The notes below the pieces were generated by a model. The model had not been told where the DNA came from, made no database searches, and saw only the letters and a list, made by a program, of their open reading frames with translations. 16,803 nucleotides of DNA from JACRBK01 sp964427955 (lineage in GTDB: Bacteria; Chloroflexota; Anaerolineae; Aggregatilineales; Aggregatilineaceae), in assembly GCA_964427955.1 (NCBI GenBank), contig CAYRWY010000085.1, positions 1 to 16,803 of the forward strand. Reading direction: 5' to 3'. Made by a program: the position numbers and the translations under genes. Shown here one piece after another: positions 1 to 7,069 of the stretch. Positions within the stretch are counted from its first letter, which is position 1, and each line of letters starts with the position of its first letter.

Positions 1-522
1 GATCTGAAACCGGGTGTCTTCCTGGTCTTCACCACCGAGAAAAAACGCCTGCGCGAAGCCTTGATCCTGCGCGATATGGGGCACGGGCCGAATTACGTGC
101 TGCTGCGCCCCTTCCACCTGTGCAGCATGGAAGTGCCGCTCTCGGTGGCGCAGGCCGTGCTGCAAGGCAAAGCCACGATGGCCCCGCTGGATCACCTGGT
201 CGCGGAAGTGGTGGCGGTGGCCAAGACCGACCTGGTGCCGGGACGCGAGCTGGAACGCATCGGCGGGCATACGCACTACTGCATGACGGATCGCTACGAG
301 CACGCGACGGCCATGCGCGCGCTGCCGGTCGGGATCGCCAAGGGCGCGATCCTCACCCGCCCGGTCAAGAAGGGTGAGGTCATCACCTATGATGACGTGC
401 AATTGCCGGAAAACTCGGTGGTCGTGGCCCTACGGCGCCTGCAAGATGCCTGGATGGCCGGTCAGATCGCGGAAGACGAACTCCTCCGGCGCTTGAACCA
501 GATGGCCGTGCAAAACACCTGA
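1..522 (+). CDS. SAF-domain oxidoreductase-like protein, C-terminal fragment
   Basis: The frame is open from base 1 and ends at TGA 520-522, giving the last 173 residues of a protein whose start lies outside the window. The segment PVGIAKGAILTRPVKKGE followed by ITYDDV (about residues 110-134 of the fragment) has the character of a SAF domain. The preceding part (HGPNYVLLRPFHLCSMEVPLSVAQAVL) resembles the central region of homoserine-dehydrogenase-like NAD(P)-dependent oxidoreductases that end in a SAF domain. The Rossmann domain that would confirm this is missing here. These proteins are often found beside sugar or polyol catabolism genes, and this one precedes a sugar ABC transporter on the same strand with a 172-base gap. 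The reaction and substrate cannot be told from the fragment. An internal ATG at 76 is not used as the start because the reading continues upstream without a stop. Confidence 0.72.
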   Translation, partial: DLKPGVFLVFTTEKKRLREALILRDMGHGPNYVLLRPFHLCSMEVPLSVAQAVLQGKATMAPLDHLVAEVVAVAKTDLVPGRELERIGGHTHYCMTDRYEHATAMRALPVGIAKGAILTRPVKKGEVITYDDVQLPENSVVVALRRLQDAWMAGQIAEDELLRRLNQMAVQNT

Positions 523-593
523 CCACGGTGCTGAACCAGAACCAAAAACAGTAATCAAGGAGGTGGGAAGGAAGCAACCAACAGCGCAAAACA

Positions 594-645
594 GGTATAC
601 ACCCGCCGCGCCGCTTGTGGAAGCAAAAAGCAGCGGGTGTGCACC
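594..645 (+). promoter_or_regulatory. Long imperfect hairpin in the leader of the sugar-binding protein gene
   Basis: Bases 594-606 (GGTATACACCCGC) pair with 633-645 (GCGGGTGTGCACC). This gives 13 positions with one A-C mismatch and one G-U wobble. The 26-base loop contains its own GCTT/AAGC mini-hairpin (613-616 with 621-624). There is no T tract after it, so it is a poor intrinsic terminator. It lies about 50 bases before the binding-protein start and could be an operator palindrome or an mRNA processing or stability element. I saw no convincing -35/-10 pair in 523-694, so the gene may be read through from upstream. Confidence 0.45.
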
Positions 646-681
646 CTAGATGTCCGACTGGCAGACACCTAAATATATGGA

Positions 682-686
682 AAGGA
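682..686 (+). promoter_or_regulatory. Ribosome binding site deciding the sugar-binding protein start
   Basis: AAGGA at 682-686 lies 8 bases before ATG 695 and selects that start. The longer reading from ATG 650 would put 15 polar residues before the signal peptide, and its ATG has no comparable site. Confidence 0.7.
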
Positions 687-694
687 TAACAAAA

Positions 695-1741
695 ATGAAG
701 CCGTTTCGCATTATTAGTACCCTCGCTCTGCTGACTGCCCTCCTGGCAGTGACCTTTGTCGCCCCGGTCCAGAAGGCTCAGCACGTGGCCAAGGCCGCCG
801 ACCTCAAAATCTGTTTCGCGTTCCAGGACCTGGAGACCGAATTCTGGGTCGCCGGGCACAAAGCCATCACCGAGACGCTGCGCGCGCAGGGCATCGAAGT
901 GATCGAGGTCAACGGCAACCAGGACGCCAACAAGCAGTTGGAGCAGGTCAAGGACTGCATCGCGCAGGGTGTTGACGGTATCATCATCATCCCGCAGGAT
1001 GGCGAGAGCGCCGTGACGATCATCGGCGAAGCCAACGATGCCGACGTCCCGATCGCGGTCTTCAACCGCCCGCCGTCGCCCGACAATCCGAACAATGCGC
1101 TGGTGATCGTGGCCGACAACGAGATCATCACCGACAAAGCGGTCGAATTCATGGCTCAGCGCGCCCTGCGTGAACTCGAACTGACGGGCAACAAGATGAA
1201 ACCCCTCATCCTGGTGGGTGACCTGGGCGATCCCAATGCGGTAGGCCGTTACAATGGCTTCTACGACACCATCAAGCGCCACCCGGACCTGTTCGAAACC
1301 CCGGTCGAAGTCGCCACCAAGTGGGACTCCGCGACGGCGCTGGCCAACCTGGAAGCCGCCATGCAGGCCAACCCCGACATCAACTTCATCTTCACGTCCT
1401 CGGACTTCCTGTATCCCACCATCCGCTCGGTCCTGGAACCGATGGGCAAGTGGGTCCCCGCCGGGCAGCCGGGCCACGTGATCCTGGGTGGTCTGGACGG
1501 CGACGCGACGGCGTGCAAGCTGACCAAAGAAGGCTATGTGGATGCGACGGGCGTGCAAGACCTGTACGACGAAGCGAGCCTGACGATGGATGCGCTGCTG
1601 AAGGCCATCAATGACGGCGAGACGCAGCCCAACGAGATGATCCTGGACTCCGGCTTCGCCCTGACGGCGGGCAACCTCCCCTGGGAAGAAATGGACATGT
1701 GGGGCTGCAAGCTGCTGGCTGAGGGTTTCCTCGATAAATAA
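695..1741 (+). CDS. Sugar ABC transporter substrate-binding protein (periplasmic-binding type 1, RbsB-like)
   Basis: This 348-residue extracytoplasmic protein captures the sugar for the transporter encoded by the next three genes. The N-terminus has a basic start (MKPFR), a hydrophobic core (about residues 6-24) and a probable signal peptidase I site after AKAA (about residue 35). There is no lipobox cysteine. The mature part follows the Peripla_BP_4 pattern: an alternating alpha/beta first lobe with QDLETEFWVAGHK, then IIIIPQDGESA, VLVGDLGDPNA and a second lobe with FTSSDFLYP and LGGLDGDATACK. The total length is usual for the RbsB-like family. The family binds pentoses, hexoses, deoxy-sugars or polyols, and I cannot assign the ligand. 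It is the first gene of the tight transporter block, followed by a strong hairpin, which fits the usual excess of binding protein over membrane subunits. Confidence 0.93.
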   Translation: MKPFRIISTLALLTALLAVTFVAPVQKAQHVAKAADLKICFAFQDLETEFWVAGHKAITETLRAQGIEVIEVNGNQDANKQLEQVKDCIAQGVDGIIIIPQDGESAVTIIGEANDADVPIAVFNRPPSPDNPNNALVIVADNEIITDKAVEFMAQRALRELELTGNKMKPLILVGDLGDPNAVGRYNGFYDTIKRHPDLFETPVEVATKWDSATALANLEAAMQANPDINFIFTSSDFLYPTIRSVLEPMGKWVPAGQPGHVILGGLDGDATACKLTKEGYVDATGVQDLYDEASLTMDALLKAINDGETQPNEMILDSGFALTAGNLPWEEMDMWGCKLLAEGFLDK

Positions 1742-1765
1742 GTTCGTCTGTATTGTTACGTCTTT

Positions 1766-1791
1766 TGGGGACCTGCTGCGGCGGGTCCCTA
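1766..1791 (+). promoter_or_regulatory. Intercistronic hairpin between binding protein and first permease
   Basis: GGGACCTGC (1768-1776) and GCGGGTCCC (1781-1789) form a 9-bp stem with one G-U pair around a TGCG loop. A G-T wobble (1767/1790) and a T-A pair (1766/1791) extend it to 11 bp. No T run follows, so readthrough to the permease is expected. Such hairpins after binding-protein genes commonly protect the upstream mRNA from 3' decay or partly terminate transcription, which raises binding-protein output. That function is inferred here. Confidence 0.7.
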
Positions 1792-1813
1792 CTGACCCGC
1801 AAAGGGAATAAGA

Positions 1814-2977
1814 ATGGCTACGTTACAAAAGCTTCCGAGCCTGAGCGCGCGGCCAGGGGCACTCAGCAGATTACCTGCGGTGGACAGTGGTCGTAAGTTC
1901 TTAAGACGCTTCCTGTTTTCAGAATACTTTGTGCTCTACATCAGCATCGCCTATTTTCTGATTTTGACGCCTTTCATCAAAACCCTGTACCAGCCCCGCA
2001 ACATGACCAATATGTTGGAAAATGTGTGGCCGCTGCTGGCCATCGCTACCGGCCAGACCATCGTGCTGCTGATCGGCGGGATCGACCTGTCCCAGACCTC
2101 CATCATGGCGATCACCAGCGTGGCCGGGGGGGTGATCATGGCGGAGAAGGCCGATCCGGTGCTGTTTTCGAAGTGTCCGCTGTGGGGCACCATTCTCAGC
2201 GAAAACGGCGGGCTGCTGCACAGCTATGCCTACTCCTGGGTCGTGGCGGTGCTCGTCATGCTGGCGATTGGGTTGCTGATCGGGCTGCTGAACGGCATCG
2301 CGGTCTACAAATTCAACATGCCGCCGTTCATGGTGACGCTGGTCTCGATGTCCTTCTTCAGCGCGCTGGCGATCTACCTGGTCAAGTCGGAAAACATCCG
2401 CAATCTGCCAGAAGCGTACATCAACCTGGGCAAAGGCGACCTGATCTCGATCTACATCGGGGAAAAAGTTAAGGACATCAGCCGGCGTGACATTCTCTCG
2501 TTCGTCACCTACCCCATGCTGATCGCCGCCGCGCTGGCCTTCGCGATGAACCTGATCCTGTCCAAGACCGTTTTTGGGCGGCACGTGTACGCCGTGGGGA
2601 CGAACCGCCGTACCGCCAACGTGTCGGGCGTGCCGACAGGCCGGACGGTGATCATGGTCTACATGTTCAGCGGGTTCTGCGCCGCGGTAGCGAGCGTGTT
2701 GTACTCGGCCCGGCTCGAAGGCGGGCGTCCCACGCTGGGCGACAACCTGCTGCTGAGCGTGGTGGGGGCGACCGTGATCGGCGGGACCAGTCTGTTCGGC
2801 GGCAAGGGTAAGGTGAAGTGGACCTTTTTCGGCGTGATCTTCTTCGTGCTGCTGGAAAACTCGCTCACCAAGATGAACCTGTCCGCCTTTTACATCGACG
2901 TGGTCAAAGGCTCGGTGATTTTGCTGGCGGCCCTGGTCGATGTCACGCGCACGCGCTTGATGGCGCGGGAGCGGTAG
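1814..2977 (+). CDS. Sugar ABC transporter permease 1 (RbsC-like, BPD_transp_2)
   Basis: This 387-residue integral membrane subunit forms part of the translocation pore of a CUT2-type sugar importer. The start at ATG 1814 is supported by AAAGGG at 1801-1806. A long, mostly polar N-terminal tail (about 40 residues) precedes the first membrane helix (about 35-55). The family hallmark IGGIDLSQTSIMAIT is present near residues 91-105, and FGRHVYAVGTNRRTANVSG near 254-272 is the cytoplasmic coupling loop. Several further hydrophobic helices and a C-terminal SLFGGKGKV segment follow. A roughly 30-residue loop with little hydrophobicity (EKADPVLFSKCPLWG onward) sits between two helices and is longer than in simple RbsC proteins. 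The ATPase start follows the stop by 2 bases. The second permease downstream is different in sequence, so the pore is probably a heterodimer. Confidence 0.92.
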   Translation: MATLQKLPSLSARPGALSRLPAVDSGRKFLRRFLFSEYFVLYISIAYFLILTPFIKTLYQPRNMTNMLENVWPLLAIATGQTIVLLIGGIDLSQTSIMAITSVAGGVIMAEKADPVLFSKCPLWGTILSENGGLLHSYAYSWVVAVLVMLAIGLLIGLLNGIAVYKFNMPPFMVTLVSMSFFSALAIYLVKSENIRNLPEAYINLGKGDLISIYIGEKVKDISRRDILSFVTYPMLIAAALAFAMNLILSKTVFGRHVYAVGTNRRTANVSGVPTGRTVIMVYMFSGFCAAVASVLYSARLEGGRPTLGDNLLLSVVGATVIGGTSLFGGKGKVKWTFFGVIFFVLLENSLTKMNLSAFYIDVVKGSVILLAALVDVTRTRLMARER

Positions 2978-2979
2978 CC

Positions 2980-4494
2980 ATGAATGACGTGCTGCTGGAA
3001 TTCAAGAATATTAGCAAAGCGTTCTTTGGCGTCTATGCCCTGCGCGAGGTGAACCTGACCGTGCCGCGCGGCCACGTGATCGGCCTGATCGGCGAAAACG
3101 GGGCGGGCAAGAGCACCCTCATGAACATTCTCGGCGGAATCGTCCGCGCCGACAGCGGCGAAATGCTGCTCGACGGCCAGCCGTACCAGCCGCGCACCCC
3201 GTCCGATGCCACACGCGCCAGGATTGCGTTCATTCACCAGGAACTCAACCTGTTCACCAACCTGAGCATCGCGGAAAACATCTTCATCGACTCGTTCCCG
3301 CGCCGGGGGCGCTGGCCGGTCCTCAACCGGACGAACATTCGCAAGCAGGCCGCAGAGCTGCTCAACTCGATGGGGCTGGACCTCTCGCCGATGGTGCTGG
3401 TCGAAAAACTCTCGCCGGGAGAGCGCCAGATGGTCGAGATTTCGAAGGCGCTCAGCATCGACGCCGAGATCATCATCTTCGACGAGCCGACGACGTCCTT
3501 GACCGCCCGCGAAACGGAGCAGTTGTTCGGCATCATCGAACAACTGCGCCAGGCGGGCAAGACGATGATCTACATCTCCCACATCCTGCGCGACGTGATG
3601 GAAATCGCCGACGATATCGCCGTGCTGCGCGATGGCGAGCTGGTGAGCCAGGGTCCCAAAAGCAAGTTCGACATCAACCGCATGATCGCGCTGATGGTCG
3701 GGCGCAGCATCGAGCAGCTTTACCCCGCGCGCACGACCGAACCCGGCGAGCAGGTGAAGCTCGAAGTACAGGGTATCTCGCAGAGCGGGATCGTCGAAGA
3801 CATCACCTTCGCCCTGCACCAGGGTGAAGTGTTGGGTGTCTTCGGCCTGATGGGATCGGGCCGGACCGAACTGGCGCGCATCCTGTTCGGGCTGGATGGC
3901 TACGAAGTCGGGCACGTCTTCGTGAACGGGCAGAACAGCCACCGCGTGACAGCGCGCGGCAGCATCAAGAACCAGATCGCGTTCGTGACCGAAAACCGCC
4001 GCGAAGAAGGCTTGTTGATGGAGATCTCGATTGCCGACAACATCGCCCTGGTCTCGCTGCCCAAGTTCGCCCAGGCGATCACCCAATTCGTCCGGCAGGA
4101 GGAGATGGCCGCCGCCGCGCACGACGTCGCCGCGTCGCTCCAGATCAAGAGCAGCGCCATCGACCGGCATCCTGCCAAAAGCCTGAGCGGGGGCAACCAG
4201 CAAAAAGTCGTCGTGGCGAAGTGGCTGATGTCGCGGCCCGAAATCTTCATCATGGACGAGCCGACCCGCGGGATCGACGTGGGCGCCAAATACGAAATCT
4301 ACTCCATCATCAACACGCTCGCCGCTCAGGGCACCGGGGTGTTGTTCATCTCGTCGGAGCTGGAAGAGCTGATGGGGATGTGCGACCGCATCCTGGTCAT
4401 GAGCCGGGGTGAAATTCGCGGCGAATTCACGCGCGAGCAGTTCGACGAAGAACACATTCTGCGCGCGGCCTTCCGAGAGGAGAACGGGGCATGA
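2980..4494 (+). CDS. Sugar ABC transporter ATP-binding protein (tandem NBD, RbsA/MglA-like)
   Basis: This 504-residue cytoplasmic subunit powers sugar import. The first nucleotide-binding domain has Walker A GENGAGKST (38-46), a signature reading LSPGERQ (144-150) and Walker B IIIFDE (164-169). The second has a degenerate Walker A GLMGSGRTE (289-297) with Arg in place of Lys, the signature LSGGNQQ (402-408) and Walker B IFIMDE (422-427). This asymmetry, with one canonical P-loop and one GxGRTE loop, is typical of the RbsA/MglA/XylG family, as is the length of about 500. I chose ATG 2980 because it begins just before MNDVLLEFKNISKAF, where the family starts. An earlier in-frame start would run back through the permease gene. 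Its TGA overlaps the next ATG (ATGA, 4491-4494), indicating translational coupling. Confidence 0.94.
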   Translation: MNDVLLEFKNISKAFFGVYALREVNLTVPRGHVIGLIGENGAGKSTLMNILGGIVRADSGEMLLDGQPYQPRTPSDATRARIAFIHQELNLFTNLSIAENIFIDSFPRRGRWPVLNRTNIRKQAAELLNSMGLDLSPMVLVEKLSPGERQMVEISKALSIDAEIIIFDEPTTSLTARETEQLFGIIEQLRQAGKTMIYISHILRDVMEIADDIAVLRDGELVSQGPKSKFDINRMIALMVGRSIEQLYPARTTEPGEQVKLEVQGISQSGIVEDITFALHQGEVLGVFGLMGSGRTELARILFGLDGYEVGHVFVNGQNSHRVTARGSIKNQIAFVTENRREEGLLMEISIADNIALVSLPKFAQAITQFVRQEEMAAAAHDVAASLQIKSSAIDRHPAKSLSGGNQQKVVVAKWLMSRPEIFIMDEPTRGIDVGAKYEIYSIINTLAAQGTGVLFISSELEELMGMCDRILVMSRGEIRGEFTREQFDEEHILRAAFREENGA

Positions 4495-5531
4495 AAGCCA
4501 ATATGCGTGAGCGAGTGGCGCTGCTGCTCCTGCAAAACACTACGCCGATTCTGTTTGTCGTCATCTTCCTCTTTTTCGGCACGCAGTCGTCGCGCTTTCT
4601 GGACCCGCAAAACATCCAGAACATCATCAAACAGGCGTCCTTCACCGGGGTGATCGCCGTGGGCATGACGTTCGTGCTGCTGACCGCGGGCGTCGATCTG
4701 TCGGTGGGATCGATCATGTACCTGGCCCCGATGGTGGCCGGGCTGCTGCTGCGCGACTATCACATCGGCATCCTGGCGGCGCTGGGCGTGTCGATCCTGG
4801 TGGGGGCGCTGTTCGGGCTGGTCAACGCCATCTGCGTGGTCAGGTTCCGCATCGCGCCTTTCCTGGCCACGATGGCGACCATGACCATCGGGCGCGGGCT
4901 GGGCATCTCGCTGACCAAGTCGCGCTCGCTCGACTTCCCTCAAAAAGTGCTGGATTTCGGCCAGTGGGAATTCCTGGAGAAAATCCCCCTCGCCACCATC
5001 GTCTTCGTGATCGTGGTGGTGATCGCCCACTTCATCCTGACCCGCACGCCGTTTGGCCGCCAGATCTACGCGGTGGGCAATGATCGCGAAGCCGCTCAGA
5101 AAGCCGGGTTGAATACCGCGCGCATCACGATGGGTGTCTACATCCTCAGCGGCATGTGCGCCGGGCTGGGCGGCTTTATCCTGGTCAGCCAGATCGGGCG
5201 GCTGGATGCCCCGTTTGGCAAAGGCAACGAATTCGACGCGATTGCGGCAGCCGTCCTGGGCGGTGCCAGCTTGTTTGGCGGCGTGGGCAATGCCTTCGGC
5301 GCGGTGATCGGCTCCGTGCTGGTGCAGATGGTGCAGAATGGCCTGGTGTTCACGCAGGTCGATCTGTACTTGCAGCCGATGATCGAAGCGGGGGTGATCT
5401 TCCTGGCGGTGTTCTTCGACAGCCTGCGCGGGATGCGTCTCGCCAAGCTGCGCCGCCGCTACATCCGCATCCCGACGCAGCAGCGGTCGGAAGCGGCGGG
5501 CAAGGGCCTGCTGCGCTCGCCGGGAGATTGA
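4491..5531 (+). CDS. Sugar ABC transporter permease 2 (RbsC-like, BPD_transp_2)
   Basis: This 346-residue integral membrane protein is the second pore subunit. The start ATG 4491 overlaps the ATPase stop and is preceded by GAGAGGAGAA, a good ribosome binding site. The hallmark LTAGVDLSVGSIMYLAP (about residues 63-79) corresponds to the IGGIDLSQTSIM motif of permease 1. The coupling loop FGRQIYAVGNDREAAQKAG (about 187-205) and the LGGASLFGGVG segment (about 257-267) are as expected for the family. The first membrane helix starts near residue 17. The C-terminus is basic (LAKLRRRYIRIP) and probably cytoplasmic. This protein is clearly not a duplicate of permease 1: it is shorter, lacks the long N-terminal tail and lacks the extra loop. 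Two different permeases with a single tandem ATPase is a recognised arrangement in this transporter family. Confidence 0.92.
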   Translation: MKANMRERVALLLLQNTTPILFVVIFLFFGTQSSRFLDPQNIQNIIKQASFTGVIAVGMTFVLLTAGVDLSVGSIMYLAPMVAGLLLRDYHIGILAALGVSILVGALFGLVNAICVVRFRIAPFLATMATMTIGRGLGISLTKSRSLDFPQKVLDFGQWEFLEKIPLATIVFVIVVVIAHFILTRTPFGRQIYAVGNDREAAQKAGLNTARITMGVYILSGMCAGLGGFILVSQIGRLDAPFGKGNEFDAIAAAVLGGASLFGGVGNAFGAVIGSVLVQMVQNGLVFTQVDLYLQPMIEAGVIFLAVFFDSLRGMRLAKLRRRYIRIPTQQRSEAAGKGLLRSPGD

Positions 5532-5534
5532 GCC

Positions 5535-7040
5535 ATGCACCTGATCGGACTGGATATCGGCACGACCGGCTGCAAAGCCGCGTTGTTCAGCGATGACGGG
5601 ACCCTGCTGGCCAGTGCCAGCCGCGAATATGCCGTGAGCATCCCCCATCCGCAGTGGGCGGAACAGGACGCCGAGCAGGTGTGGGAACTGGCGCAGCAGA
5701 CCTTGCAGCAGGTGGTGAGCCGCGCCGGGGTCAAGACGGTGGCCGCCATTGGCCTGTCGGTGCAGGGTGAAGCGATCACGCCGGTTGATGACCACGGGCA
5801 CGCCCTGCGCCCGATGATCCTGGGGATGGATACGCGCACCGGTCCGCAAAACGCCTGGCTGGTGGAACGCTGCGGCGCACGCGAGCTGTTCGAACATACC
5901 GGGATGCCCGTCCACACCATCAACACGATGCCGAAGCTGCTGTGGCTGAAAGAACACGAACCGGATCTGTGGCGGCAAGCCGCGCGTTTTCTGCTCTACG
6001 AAGATTTCATCATCCACAAGATGACCGGGCAGGCCGCCGTCAGCCACTGCCTGGCCTCGCGCACCCAGGTCTACGACCTGCGCCGGGGGCAGTGGTCCGC
6101 GTGGCTGCTTGAGGCGCTGGAACTCGATCCGTCCCGGTTGGCCACGGTACAGCCGTCCGGCAGCGTGATCGGCACCATGCACGCAGACCTGGCGGAACGC
6201 CTGGGGTTCGCCCAGCCGCCGCTGATCGTCACCGGGGGGCATGACCAGGCGTGCGGGGCGCTGGGGGTGGGACTCACCCGCCCCGGGCTGGCGGCGGTCT
6301 CGACCGGAACCGCCGAGGTGATGGAGATCTCGCTGGCCGAGCCGGTGCTCAACGACACGCTCTACACCGGGAATATCTCCGTGTACGCGCACGTCGTGCC
6401 GGGCCTGTACGTCGCCATGACGCTCAATCACAGCGGCGGACTGCTGCTGCGGTGGTTCCGCGACACCCTGGGCGGCGAAGAAGTCCAGCAAGCGCAGGCT
6501 GGCGGACAGGACCCCTACGACCTGATCTTGAAGCAGGCCGCGCCGGAGCCGACTTCCCTGTTGGTCCTGCCCCACTTCGCGGGCAGCGGCACGCCGACTT
6601 TCGATACGGCGTCCAAAGGGGCGATCCTGGGTCTGACCTTCGCGACCACCAAGACCGACCTGGCGAAAGCCGTGCTGGAGGGGCTGACGTTCGAGCTGCG
6701 CGTCAATTTCGATCTGCTGCGCGCGGGTGGGGTGCGGATTGACGAACTGCGGGCGATTGGCGGTGGCGCGCGTTCGGATCTGTGGGCGCAGCTCAAAGCC
6801 GACATCCTGGGTGTGCCGGTCAGCGTGCCGCGGGTCACGGACGCCGCCTGCTGGGGAGCCGCCCTGCTGGCCGGGGTCGGAGCGGGATGTTATGGGGACC
6901 TCGGCCAGGCGGTGGACAAGGCGCTGCGCTTCGACAAACATTTCACCCCGGACCCAGGGCGGCACCAGCAGTATGGCGCGCGCTTTGAACTGTACCGCGA
7001 GATATACCCGGCAGTTTCACCGATCCATCACCGGCTGTAA
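5535..7040 (+). CDS. FGGY-family carbohydrate kinase (xylulokinase-like)
   Basis: This 501-residue cytoplasmic enzyme is expected to phosphorylate the imported sugar, or its ketose isomer, with ATP. The N-terminal ATPase-fold phosphate loop reads GLDIGTTGCK (5-14), with D7 in the usual place. GGHDQACGALG carries the probable catalytic base D237, matching the D6/D233 pair of xylulokinases. The second FGGY signature region begins with GGGARSDLWAQLKADI (409-424), followed by TDAACWGAALLAG. The length is standard for the family. It begins 3 bases after the permease stop and is followed 29 bases later by an isomerase-like gene. That order supports an isomerase then kinase catabolic step. Xylulose, another ketose, or a sugar such as fuculose or rhamnulose are all possible substrates, because FGGY kinases are poorly predicted by sequence alone. 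Confidence 0.9.
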   Translation: MHLIGLDIGTTGCKAALFSDDGTLLASASREYAVSIPHPQWAEQDAEQVWELAQQTLQQVVSRAGVKTVAAIGLSVQGEAITPVDDHGHALRPMILGMDTRTGPQNAWLVERCGARELFEHTGMPVHTINTMPKLLWLKEHEPDLWRQAARFLLYEDFIIHKMTGQAAVSHCLASRTQVYDLRRGQWSAWLLEALELDPSRLATVQPSGSVIGTMHADLAERLGFAQPPLIVTGGHDQACGALGVGLTRPGLAAVSTGTAEVMEISLAEPVLNDTLYTGNISVYAHVVPGLYVAMTLNHSGGLLLRWFRDTLGGEEVQQAQAGGQDPYDLILKQAAPEPTSLLVLPHFAGSGTPTFDTASKGAILGLTFATTKTDLAKAVLEGLTFELRVNFDLLRAGGVRIDELRAIGGGARSDLWAQLKADILGVPVSVPRVTDAACWGAALLAGVGAGCYGDLGQAVDKALRFDKHFTPDPGRHQQYGARFELYREIYPAVSPIHHRL

Positions 7041-7069
7041 CGCTCTTTATCGTGAAAGGACTTTTGAGG

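Noticed and set aside
61..522. A complete 153-residue gene starting at 61
   Set aside because: The frame is open upstream to base 1 and the extra residues fit the same protein, so this is the tail of a longer gene.
2890..4455. Long minus-strand open frame opposite the ABC ATPase
   Set aside because: The plus strand encodes a complete tandem ATPase here. The antisense product has only compositional features.
4326..6965. Very long open frame on the minus strand opposite the permease and kinase genes
   Set aside because: It lies antisense to well-recognised genes, is rich in His, Arg, Gln and Asp as expected from GC-rich antisense codons, and has no domain I recognise.
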